Below are positions 12,077 through 18,274 of a stretch of DNA of 18,274 bases, piece after piece. The stretch's first letter is position 1, and each line of letters opens with the position of its first letter. The stretch covers positions 1 to 18,274 of the forward strand of contig NZ_PRLK01000010.1 of the NCBI RefSeq assembly GCF_004151455.1. The letters are read 5' to 3'. The DNA comes from Candidatus Nanogingivalis gingivitcus (GTDB taxonomy: Bacteria > Patescibacteriota > Saccharimonadia > Saccharimonadales > Saccharimonadaceae). A program made the translations under genes and the position numbers. Below the pieces are notes generated by a model. It ran no database searches, was not told the origin of the DNA, and was given only the letters and a program-made list of their open reading frames with translations.

Positions 12077-14929
12077 TTAGTGTTTTTTAACCATAAAAGC
12101 TACTGTTAAACCAAGTAGTGAGCTGAAAGCTACTGCCATAGAAATTAATATTCCACTTTGGCCATTTTTACCTTCACCAGTTTTTGGTAATGCTGGTTGC
12201 TCGGATGGAATAGTTTTGTTAACTACTTTAATTTTTTCATAAGATCCATCTTTATTAAGGTTTAGTGTGTAAGTTTTTTCGTCCTTAATTAATCCTTCCG
12301 GCGCAGACACTTCACGGATCTCATATTCTCCCCAAATTCCATGGAAATGTGCAATGCCATCTTTGTCGGTAGTAGCTTGTACTTCTTTACCTGTTAATTT
12401 ATTTTTAGCAGAGAACACTACACCGGCTACTTTATTACCTTTGTCATCAACTTTATTAATTATAAAATCATAATCTTGGCGCTCGTCGGTCATATTGGTT
12501 TCACCAATAACTTTACCATCATTTTTAACTTCAAAATAATGTGCATTAGGGTTAATTTTATAACCTATTGTGGCATGAGTTTCATAAAATTTATACTTAC
12601 CAGGTAATAGACTTAATCCTTTTAATTTACCCGTTTTGTCTGTCACTTGTTCGAAAATCTTATTTGTATTGTTTTTGTCTTCAGCTTTATAAATTGTTAA
12701 TGTTACGCCTTCGATAGGAGCAGAATTTGATAAATCACTCTTTGAAAGTTCTACATTATATCTTTTAAGTTTGTTGATGAATTCTACAGTAACAAACTTT
12801 ACATTTCGAAGTGTTGCATTTTCTTCAGCCTTGACTGTAATAGTCTTTACTTCATCAGAAAGTACTAAGTGGCTTGGTACTGATTTTTCACGGATATAAT
12901 AAGTTTTAGATAGTGAATCATTAGGTGAAGATAGTATACCAGTTGTTAGCACTGTCGAACCATTAGGTTTAGTAGTATCTTCTATTGAATTATTAAAATC
13001 TTTATTGTCTGCAATTTCAAAAACTACACCAGGAACTAGTTTGCCTGTCTCATCCTTTTTAATAATCTTTATACTCTGATAAGCTTTAGGTTCATTCTCA
13101 AATCTTAACTCACCAGTTTGACCAGCTTGAATTGTAATTGACTTAGGGGTATTATTTAGCACCATATGATTTGGAACTGACTTTTCGCGTACCCATAGCG
13201 TTTTAGATATTTCGCCATTTTTTAGTGGTATATTGTGCCCAATAGTTTGGCCATTATTATTAGTTGGTTGTAATGTCCATACTTCTCCTGCTGGGAAATT
13301 TCGGTTAGTAGAAACTTCAAACACTACGCCACTTACATCTCCGCCACCTACTAATGTTTTAGTTATTCTAATATCTACTTTTTTAATATTGTTAACAAAA
13401 GTTACTCGCCCTAACCTATTATTATCGTTCAAAGTAACAGTTTTAACTTCGTTAGATACAATTAGGTGGGAAGGCGCACTAACCTCACGCACATACATAG
13501 TTACTTGACTTTGGTTAGCTGGGAATTTGATAGCACTAGAGTTAACAATTCCATTAACACCTGTAGTTAGCCTTTGGCTATTAGTAAAGTTATTATTATC
13601 AGCAATTTCGAAAACTACACCACTTACCGGGCTATTATTTTCATCTACCTTAGTAATTTCAACACGTCCAGTTTTTAATTCGTTAACGAAACTAACTTGT
13701 TTAGACCTTTCGTTGCCAGTAAAAGTAACTTGTTTAACTTCATTAGATTTGATAAGGTGTGCTGGTGCACTTTTTTCACGAATATAAAGTGTGAAAGAAT
13801 TTAATGATTCTGCTACTGTATAAACAGCTTGTGCTGTACCATTTGCAGTGGTTGTAATTTCTTTTTTATTCTGAGTAAAGGCATTGTCTGTAGCTACTTC
13901 AAATACTACACCTTGAACCCTGTTTGATTCATTGTCGGTTTTAGTAATTTCAACTGTTAGATCTTTGTTACTAGCTACAAAAGTGGCACGGAATGATGTA
14001 GGAGGCACGGTAGTTGTAGTACTTGTAGTTTCATCATCGAGCTGAATTAAGTTTTGTTTGCTAGAATCTCTAGAAAGCAGCACTAAAGAACCAACCTTAT
14101 GTGTATTTTGAACTATGGTAGATGGGTCACGAGATACTGTTCCAGTAACTGTATCAGCAAGACCAATTGGCTTTTTTATTTTTAATTTGTTGTCTGCAGT
14201 TTTTTCAATAATCACATCACTGCCACCAGCAGTTTTATTAAAAGTCCAATCATTAGAGTTGGTTCCAGTGCCTATAGTAATATCATAAGTAATCACTTCA
14301 TAACCATTTTCCCTAAAATGCTGTTCATTAGTTAATGAAACCGAGCTAGTATTTTGCGTAGCACTAGTCGCACTAACATTTTGTGTTTTTGTTAATAATT
14401 CTTTTAGATAATTGCCAACGGAAGCATTATCAAAATTCATATCATTAACATCTATAGATTTAGTTGTGTTATTTTCAATACCTAAAGCTTTAGCATGGAT
14501 CCAAACAGCCATTTGGGTCGCCCATTGAGCTTCATCATTGCTAATATTATGCTTTTGTTGAAGAGACTGGTCTTTACCACCAAAACCATAGTATAAAGCA
14601 CCTATCATACGAGGATCGCTGTAAGCTGCCTTTACTGCAGTATTTTTATCATAATATGTAGAATGCGGTTCTTCTAAGTCATGGTTTAGACAATATAGTG
14701 GCTGAACATCATTAAAAATAACTGGAGCTGTATAGCTAGCATTACCACCGATAGATTGTGCTAATGTAAGTGTTCTCCAAGTACTAGCCTGTAAAAAATA
14801 ATCACCATTCGTAGCAGCGTTAGCACCTGTAAATAATTTAATTGCAGGAATAGTTAAAACAGCAAACAAAACAACTAGTGCTGAATATAAAAACTTCCCT
14901 TTTAGTGGAATTTTATTTCTTAATTTCAT
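12077..14929 (-). CDS. LPKTG surface adhesin: thioester domain plus CnaB repeats
   Basis: A 950-residue secreted protein for sortase attachment to the cell wall. A signal peptide (1-38, cleavage near GANA-AT) precedes a thioester domain (about 40-300). The predicted internal thioester is between C80 (LYCLN) and Q139 (WATQMAVW), the Cys and TQxAxW pattern of Gram-positive TED adhesins that bind hosts covalently. A Thr-rich linker (300-312) leads to six CnaB/SpaA-type domains starting near 323, 420, 517, 617, 723 and 819. Likely isopeptide triads (Lys, Glu, Asn) are K330/E385/N416, K427/E482/N513, K524/E582/N612, K624/E681/N719 and K826/E873/N904; domain 5 has K730 and E783 but no clear Asn. 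The end has LPKTG (914-918), a membrane segment and VKKH. It has its own promoter and terminator. No sortase gene is in the window. Confidence 0.9.
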   Translation of the reverse strand: MKLRNKIPLKGKFLYSALVVLFAVLTIPAIKLFTGANAATNGDYFLQASTWRTLTLAQSIGGNASYTAPVIFNDVQPLYCLNHDLEEPHSTYYDKNTAVKAAYSDPRMIGALYYGFGGKDQSLQQKHNISNDEAQWATQMAVWIHAKALGIENNTTKSIDVNDMNFDNASVGNYLKELLTKTQNVSATSATQNTSSVSLTNEQHFRENGYEVITYDITIGTGTNSNDWTFNKTAGGSDVIIEKTADNKLKIKKPIGLADTVTGTVSRDPSTIVQNTHKVGSLVLLSRDSSKQNLIQLDDETTSTTTTVPPTSFRATFVASNKDLTVEITKTDNESNRVQGVVFEVATDNAFTQNKKEITTTANGTAQAVYTVAESLNSFTLYIREKSAPAHLIKSNEVKQVTFTGNERSKQVSFVNELKTGRVEITKVDENNSPVSGVVFEIADNNNFTNSQRLTTGVNGIVNSSAIKFPANQSQVTMYVREVSAPSHLIVSNEVKTVTLNDNNRLGRVTFVNNIKKVDIRITKTLVGGGDVSGVVFEVSTNRNFPAGEVWTLQPTNNNGQTIGHNIPLKNGEISKTLWVREKSVPNHMVLNNTPKSITIQAGQTGELRFENEPKAYQSIKIIKKDETGKLVPGVVFEIADNKDFNNSIEDTTKPNGSTVLTTGILSSPNDSLSKTYYIREKSVPSHLVLSDEVKTITVKAEENATLRNVKFVTVEFINKLKRYNVELSKSDLSNSAPIEGVTLTIYKAEDKNNTNKIFEQVTDKTGKLKGLSLLPGKYKFYETHATIGYKINPNAHYFEVKNDGKVIGETNMTDERQDYDFIINKVDDKGNKVAGVVFSAKNKLTGKEVQATTDKDGIAHFHGIWGEYEIREVSAPEGLIKDEKTYTLNLNKDGSYEKIKVVNKTIPSEQPALPKTGEGKNGQSGILISMAVAFSSLLGLTVAFMVKKH
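12770..13963 (-). repeat. Four tandem ~97-106-residue CnaB/SpaA coding repeats
   Basis: Within the adhesin, residues 323-720 form four tandem copies of one domain subtype. Each has an ITK-like first strand, GVVFE, a D/NNxxFxN turn, an L/YIREKSAPxHLI-like strand and a closing FxN. The DNA copies have diverged, so the array is old rather than freshly expanded. Two further CnaB domains (723-818 and 819-905) are of different, shorter subtypes. Confidence 0.8.
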
Positions 14930-15089
14930 TTTAACCCTTTTAAATTTACTTTTAATTTAATTTTTGAACTTTACTCTACTGCGTATTGTTTTTAGTAAAA
15001 GTCCGTATTTTTTAAAATAGAAAAATATTTAACCCTTTTATTTTCCTCCTTTTCCCTAAAATAATTCTCCTAAATTATTAGTTAACAAT
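14930..15089 (-). promoter_or_regulatory. ~155-nt leader of the adhesin gene with orphan RBS
   Basis: The predicted adhesin mRNA leader contains AAAAGGAGG (15053-15045), a perfect Shine-Dalgarno sequence with no ATG, GTG or TTG at a usable distance. A 13-bp direct repeat TTTAACCCTTTTA (plus strand) occurs at 14930-14942 and 15028-15040. The first copy is the working AAAGGG ribosome binding site before the ATG at 14929. At the second copy TAT takes the place of ATG. A duplicated, decayed start region or a ribosome standby site are both possible. Confidence 0.4.
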
Positions 15090-15118
15090 ATTTTAGCATA
15101 AGCTTCATAAATAAGCAA
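15090..15118 (-). promoter_or_regulatory. Promoter of the LPKTG adhesin gene
   Basis: The minus strand has TTGCTT (15118-15113), a 17-bp spacer and TATGC-TAAAAT (TAAAAT at 15095-15090, TG at 15098-15097). It combines a fair -35 with the extended -10 signature shared across the window. Confidence 0.65.
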
Positions 15119-15128
15119 GTAATAAAAT

Positions 15129-15162
15129 AAAAACGCTCTCTAACTTTAGTGAGAGCGTTTTT
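15129..15162. terminator. Terminator after the CYTH gene
   Basis: AAAAACGCTCTC (15129-15140) pairs perfectly with GAGAGCGTTTTT (15151-15162) over 12 bp with a 10-nt loop. T-runs follow on either strand. It ends the glyS-trmH-CYTH unit 23 nt after the CYTH stop. Confidence 0.88.
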
Positions 15163-15185
15163 ATGGTTTATTCTTGCTGGTAACT

Positions 15186-15737
15186 TTATTTACTCTTCTT
15201 TTTAAGTATTTGAGCCGTGTAAGTGTCTGGTTCTTCTAAAGTTTTATCAATTCCTAGAACTTCCAATACATCCCATAATTCTTGGCGGATCTGCGCTGGG
15301 TTATCTCCTTTTTTAACTTCTCTTTCTAATTTAATGTAAGTACCTAACCCATCAACATCATCAAGATAAAAAGTCGTATCCTCAATTTGTAGCTTTTGGC
15401 GATTTCTAAGAACTTCTACTTTATACTCAAGTCCTAACTGCTGAATAATATGCGCTGTTTCGCTATAATTAAGTACCGGCGTAATATGTATTAAATTGGT
15501 ATCATCAGCTTGAATATGGCGTTTTTGTAGCAACTGAAACCATGGTTTGCGTTTCGGTTCAATAATTTCAGTACGCACAATAATTTTAGGTAAATTACGA
15601 CTTGGTTGGTACCCACGAGGCAGAAATACCCTATCGTTCTGAAAAATAGCATGGGGAAAATCATGTCCAGCATCATTTAATTTACGGATAAAATCAACTT
15701 TATTTTTAACTTTTGCTTTTATAATAACTAGTTTCAT
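15186..15737 (-). CDS. CYTH-domain (class IV adenylate cyclase-like) protein, divergent
   Basis: This 183-residue protein has a CYTH-like layout, the fold of CyaB-type adenylyl cyclases and thiamine- or tripolyphosphatases acting on triphosphate substrates. It shows an N-terminal strand rich in Lys (KLVIIKAKVKNK, 2-13), a basic strand IIVRTEIIEPKRK (52-64), YKVEVLRNRQKLQIED (105-120) and LDDVDGLGTYIKLERE (125-140), which matches the CYTH D-x-VxGLGxFxExE region. The hallmark N-terminal ExExK is degenerate because the glutamates are missing. Metal binding, and therefore catalysis, is doubtful. An extended -10 (TGT-TATAAT) ends 6 nt before the ATG with no Shine-Dalgarno sequence, so it has its own leaderless promoter within the glyS-trmH unit. 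A non-catalytic polyphosphate- or RNA-binding role is possible. Confidence 0.6.
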   Translation of the reverse strand: MKLVIIKAKVKNKVDFIRKLNDAGHDFPHAIFQNDRVFLPRGYQPSRNLPKIIVRTEIIEPKRKPWFQLLQKRHIQADDTNLIHITPVLNYSETAHIIQQLGLEYKVEVLRNRQKLQIEDTTFYLDDVDGLGTYIKLEREVKKGDNPAQIRQELWDVLEVLGIDKTLEEPDTYTAQILKKKSK

Positions 15738-15743
15738 ACATTA

Positions 15744-15752
15744 ATTATAACA
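15744..15752 (-). promoter_or_regulatory. Extended -10 promoter of the CYTH gene, leaderless
   Basis: The minus strand reads TGT-TATAAT, with TG at 15752-15751 and TATAAT at 15749-15744. It ends 6 nt before the ATG at 15737, in the 23-nt gap after the methyltransferase gene. Transcription would start at the A of ATG or within a base of it. Confidence 0.55.
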
Positions 15753-15760
15753 CGACTACC

Positions 15761-16540
15761 TTATAAGGATTGCCTCATTTTTTCAAACATACATATAGTA
15801 GCGGCCATTGCTACATTTAAGCTTTCAATATTACTGCTTTGTGGAATTATAATATGATTAGTTACTAAAGCTTGTATTTCCTTAGAAACGCCTTGGCCCT
15901 CATTACCAAAAATCCAAACAACTTCCCCTGATAAATTGGTTTGATAAATGCTATTAGTAGCTTTTAAGCTAGTTGTAAATATTGGCACTTTAAAATTAGG
16001 AACAATATCTGTTAAATTTTGATTTTCAATAATATTTAAAGAATAATGTGCGCCCATTCCTGCCCTTAAAACTTTTGGCGACCAAGCCGAAACTGTATTT
16101 TGGCTACAAATAATTTGTTTAACCCCTGTAGCCACTGCCGAGCGTAAGATAGTACCAAGATTACCTGCATCTTGAACACCATCTAATATTACCGTGCCTA
16201 TTTCATAATTTATATCTACTGCACTATTGGTATTTTTTATAACAAACATAATACCTGCACTAGTCACTACTGGGCTTATTTTTGTATAAATATTTTGCTC
16301 AATAGTAATAATTTTTACTTTTCTTTTTTGACACTCTAAGACAATATCATTAATTTCGGAATTATCAATATCGCTAGCCAAAATACAATATTCAGGACTG
16401 CCAACTTTTTTAAGGTATTCACTAGTTAAATGAATACCTTCAACAATAGTTAAACCCTGTTTTCTCCTAGCTTTAGAGGATGAACTTAGTTGAATAAGTT
16501 TTTTAACAAAAATATTTTTGTTAGAGCTAATAGCTTGCAT
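15761..16540 (-). CDS. TrmH/SpoU-family RNA 2'-O-methyltransferase
   Basis: This 259-residue SPOUT enzyme transfers a methyl group from S-adenosylmethionine to a ribose 2'-OH of tRNA or 23S rRNA. The knotted C-terminal domain shows all three family motifs: LDGVQDAGNLGTILRSA (119-135, with N127 and the catalytic-type R133), FGNEGQGVSKE (211-221) and IIPQSSNIESLNVAMAA (231-247). The N-terminal part (about 1-105) resembles the substrate-binding domain found in RlmB and TsnR-type members, with the ARRKQGLTIVEGIHL start typical of that group. The substrate cannot be decided from sequence alone; 23S rRNA is more likely than tRNA given that N-domain. Its ATG shares one base with the glyS stop (TAATG), so translation is coupled. 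Confidence 0.88.
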   Translation of the reverse strand: MQAISSNKNIFVKKLIQLSSSSKARRKQGLTIVEGIHLTSEYLKKVGSPEYCILASDIDNSEINDIVLECQKRKVKIITIEQNIYTKISPVVTSAGIMFVIKNTNSAVDINYEIGTVILDGVQDAGNLGTILRSAVATGVKQIICSQNTVSAWSPKVLRAGMGAHYSLNIIENQNLTDIVPNFKVPIFTTSLKATNSIYQTNLSGEVVWIFGNEGQGVSKEIQALVTNHIIIPQSSNIESLNVAMAATICMFEKMRQSL

Positions 16541-17886
16541 TAAATTTCATCAGCCTTTTGCCTAATTTGTGATGCATCGTCACGATTTCTAACGCTTACC
16601 TGACCATCTTTTTCGATAGTATCAAAGTCGATAACCACTACTTTAGGTACTCCAATTTCATCAGCTTTAGCATAGACCTTGCCAATTTTACCACTCATAT
16701 CTAAGCTAACATTATTATATTTTTTACGTAATTGATTATATACTTCTTTAGCCTTTTCTACTAATGCTGGTTTATTTTTTAGGAGTGGTGCCACTATAAT
16801 GCTTATAGGGGCTAGATTGTCTGGGAATTTTAAGTAAGTGCGTGTCTTGCCATCTTCTTGCACTTCAGTATAGGCAGTAGATAATATAGCCATAAGTAGA
16901 CGCTCCACACCAAAACTTGGTTCAATAACATGAGGAATAAATTTTTCTTTACTATTTTTATCAACATATTCCATATTTTTGCCACTTACTCGAGCAATAT
17001 TGCTAAGGTCAAAATCTGTTCTGTAAGCAATACCCATTAATTCTTCCCTACCAATTGGATAATCAAATTCAATATCAATAGTTTTTTTAGAATAATGTGC
17101 ACGATCTTCTTCTGGAACATCCAACTCATGAATATCGTTAGCATTAAGACCCATTTTCTCAGTTAAGAATTTATAAGTTGAAGACAATAGCGAGTCAAAA
17201 TCTTGCTGCCAATTATTAGGGTTTACAAAATATTCAATCTCCATTTGTTCAAATTCTCTACTACGGAAAACAAAATCTCTTGGACTAATTTCATTACGAA
17301 AAGCTTTACCTTGCTGTGCAATACCAAAAGGTAAGTCTGGATAAAAACTATCAACAACATTTTTATAATTAGTAAAAATACCTTGTGCTGTTTCTGGCCT
17401 TAAGTAAGCTACAGAATTATCATTCACAACTGCGCCTACATTAGTTTGAAACATCATATTGAAATTACGAACTTCACTGAGCTCATTGCCATTTGGAGAT
17501 TTAACGCCATATTCTTTTATTTTAGCAGTTAACTGCTCATTACTTAAACCCTCAGCATTAACGCCAGAGTCTTTTAATAGATGATCTGCACGATATCTTT
17601 CCCCCGTCTTCAAATCCTCTACTAATGGATCAGAAAAAGTAGCAACATGTCCACTTGCTTGCCAAACTTTTGGGTTCATAATAATAGCGGCATCAACACC
17701 ATACATATCACTTCTCTCTTCAACCCAAAAGCTCCACCATTCCTGCATTATTTTATGTTTTAAAGCAACGCCTAATGGACCGTAGTCCCAAGTTCCCCGC
17801 ATGCCACCATAAACATCACTTCCTTGCCAAATAAATCCTCGGCGTTTAGCTAAGCTAACAATCTGTTCCATACGGTCACTATTCAT
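16540..17886 (-). CDS. glyS: Glycyl-tRNA synthetase, homodimeric type
   Basis: This class II synthetase charges tRNA-Gly with glycine. The 448-residue protein is the single-chain alpha2 type found in Gram-positives, archaea and eukaryotes, not the alpha2beta2 GlyQ/GlyS type. It shows DYGPLGVALK (34-43, motif 1 region), YLRPETAQGIF (161-171), motif 2 FRNEISPRDFVFRSREFEQ (196-214) and motif 3 PSFGVERLLMAIL (323-335). A C-terminal anticodon-binding domain follows (about 358-448, with GKVYAKADEIGVP at 402-414). Length is normal for compact bacterial members. The ATG at 17886 has AGAGG 7 nt upstream. Two extended -10 boxes lie 39-54 nt before it. It heads an operon with the RNA methyltransferase gene, a pairing consistent with translation functions. 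Confidence 0.95.
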   Translation of the reverse strand: MNSDRMEQIVSLAKRRGFIWQGSDVYGGMRGTWDYGPLGVALKHKIMQEWWSFWVEERSDMYGVDAAIIMNPKVWQASGHVATFSDPLVEDLKTGERYRADHLLKDSGVNAEGLSNEQLTAKIKEYGVKSPNGNELSEVRNFNMMFQTNVGAVVNDNSVAYLRPETAQGIFTNYKNVVDSFYPDLPFGIAQQGKAFRNEISPRDFVFRSREFEQMEIEYFVNPNNWQQDFDSLLSSTYKFLTEKMGLNANDIHELDVPEEDRAHYSKKTIDIEFDYPIGREELMGIAYRTDFDLSNIARVSGKNMEYVDKNSKEKFIPHVIEPSFGVERLLMAILSTAYTEVQEDGKTRTYLKFPDNLAPISIIVAPLLKNKPALVEKAKEVYNQLRKKYNNVSLDMSGKIGKVYAKADEIGVPKVVVIDFDTIEKDGQVSVRNRDDASQIRQKADEI

Positions 17887-17924
17887 TATTTTTCCTCTTT
17901 AATCTATTTTTAATAATTAGGAAT

Positions 17925-17943
17925 ATTTTAGCATATTTTAGCA
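17925..17943 (-). promoter_or_regulatory. Tandem extended -10 promoters of glyS
   Basis: The minus strand carries two copies of ATGCTAAAAT in tandem at 10-bp spacing. Boxes are TAAAAT at 17940-17935 and 17930-17925, each preceded by TGC. Neither has a good -35; for the upstream box that position falls in the preceding terminator stem. The predicted leader is about 30-42 nt and includes the Shine-Dalgarno AGAGG. Confidence 0.6.
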
Positions 17944-17954
17944 TAAAAATAAAA

Positions 17955-17970
17955 CTACCCCTTAGGGTAG
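17955..17970 (-). terminator. Terminator of the TPNTG surface-protein gene
   Basis: CTACCC (17955-17960) pairs with GGGTAG (17965-17970) around a 4-nt loop. On the minus strand it is followed by TTTTATTTTT. It lies just after the stop of the partial surface-protein gene and directly before the glyS promoters. Confidence 0.75.
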
Positions 17971-17982
17971 CTTTATGGTAAA

Positions 17983-18274
17983 TTATTTATTATTTTTCTT
18001 ACGAATAGAAATTGCAGAGAAGATAGTGATAGCTAATAATGATAAACCTGCAATAACGATAGCTACTATACTATTATCATTACCCTTTGATACTCCCGTA
18101 TTTGGTGTAAGGTTTTTTGTATCATGCTTATGATTATCTACGCTAGGATCTATCTTTATTTCCTCTCCTTTTATAATAGAACTAGAAGGTTTTGAGCTAG
18201 AAGAACCATTATTATTGTTATTAGCATTTGCGTTAGCATTTGCGTTAGCATTTGCGTTAGCATTTGCGTTAGCA
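17983..18274 (-). CDS. Partial cell-wall-anchored surface protein, C-terminus
   Basis: Only the last 97 codons of this gene are in the window; its start lies beyond base 18274. Reading in, the chain begins with alternating Ala-Asn pairs, then an Asn run, a Ser/Lys/Pro-rich spacer (GSSSSKPSSS) and a charged stretch. A sorting-like signal LTPNTG follows, then a membrane segment (about SIVAIVIAGLSLLAITIFSA) and a basic tail RKKNNK. This order is that of a sortase substrate, with TPNTG in place of LPxTG; a variant specificity is inferred. The Ala-Asn stretch looks like a low-complexity stalk lifting an unseen N-terminal domain off the wall. Function is unknown. The gene ends in TAA at 17985-17983 and has its own terminator. 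Confidence 0.82.
   Translation of the reverse strand, partial: ANANANANANANANANANNNNNGSSSSKPSSSIIKGEEIKIDPSVDNHKHDTKNLTPNTGVSKGNDNSIVAIVIAGLSLLAITIFSAISIRKKNNK
18221..18274 (-). repeat. Perfect 12-bp tandem repeat encoding Ala-Asn-Ala-Asn
   Basis: TTAGCATTTGCG (plus strand) repeats exactly at 18221, 18233, 18245 and 18257, with half of a fifth copy running into the window edge. The unit is four codons, so gain or loss of copies keeps the frame. Perfect identity at the DNA level, including silent positions, points to recent slippage or expansion. The array probably continues beyond the window. Confidence 0.9.

Noticed and set aside
3294..13787. Several plus-strand ORFs of 60-91 codons (3294, 4671, 11099, 13233, 13527)
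   Set aside because: All lie antisense within confident genes (ftsW, mraY, kwaB-like, adhesin) and have shadow-like composition.
15491..15676. Minus-strand 61-codon ORF inside the CYTH gene
   Set aside because: It is a shadow frame of the CYTH coding sequence.
18221..18274. CRISPR-like array at the right edge
   Set aside because: Units are 12 bp with no spacers and are in frame within a surface-protein gene. This is a coding minisatellite.
1..18274. Transposon, prophage or integron signatures
   Set aside because: No transposase, integrase, terminal inverted repeats or target duplications are visible. Composition looks even across the genes.

Overview
The window is AT-rich, and every gene I can support lies on the minus strand. 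It looks like a small-genome, single-membrane bacterium of the Candidate Phyla Radiation. Candidatus Saccharibacteria (TM7) is my best guess, as an inference from four things: a compact division/cell-wall cluster without mur ligases or mraZ, sortase-anchored surface proteins, a Pif1-like helicase with a C-terminal helix-turn-helix, and very short intergenic spaces. No gene needs UGA recoding, which argues against Gracilibacteria and Absconditabacteria. The exact taxon cannot be fixed from this window.

Read in the direction of transcription (high to low coordinates), the layout is as follows. (a) 18274-17983: the C-terminal end of a cell-wall-anchored protein with an Ala-Asn repeat and a TPNTG sorting-like motif. 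(b) 17886-15186: glyS (glycyl-tRNA synthetase), a TrmH/SpoU RNA methyltransferase coupled to it, and a divergent CYTH-domain protein with its own promoter. (c) 14929-12077: a 950-residue LPKTG adhesin with a predicted internal thioester domain and six CnaB/SpaA-type repeats. (d) 11997-9393: a self-contained two-gene operon encoding a KwaB-like (DUF4868) protein and a Pif1/RecD-type helicase. (e) 9085-8780: a small Lys-rich membrane protein of unknown function. (f) 8779-8256: a gene-free stretch with DnaA-box-like motifs and hairpins. (g) 8255-474: the cell-wall/division cluster rsmH, a 21-codon ORF, ftsL-like, ftsI, mraY, ftsW, murG and ftsQ. (h) 473-1: a gene-free AT-rich stretch.

The division cluster holds the lipid I and lipid II synthases (MraY, MurG), the septal polymerase/transpeptidase pair (FtsW, FtsI) and the bitopic divisome scaffolds (FtsQ, FtsL-like). 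ftsI-mraY-ftsW-murG are tightly coupled, with gaps of 2 and 3 nt and then a 65-nt overlap. A strong two-way terminator separates rsmH and the 21-codon ORF from ftsL.

A consistent promoter signature, TATGnTAwAAT (an extended -10), precedes seven genes. At ftsQ, ftsI, the kwaB-like gene and the CYTH gene it sits only 6-10 nt from the ATG and no Shine-Dalgarno sequence is present, so leaderless or near-leaderless mRNAs are likely. Genes with a more distant promoter (glyS, the adhesin, the 101-residue protein) carry a Shine-Dalgarno-like sequence.

The most interesting items are the KwaB-like/helicase cassette, the thioester adhesin (a plausible covalent host-attachment device if this is an epibiont), the 21-codon ORF with one of the window's strongest ribosome binding sites, and the leaderless promoter pattern.
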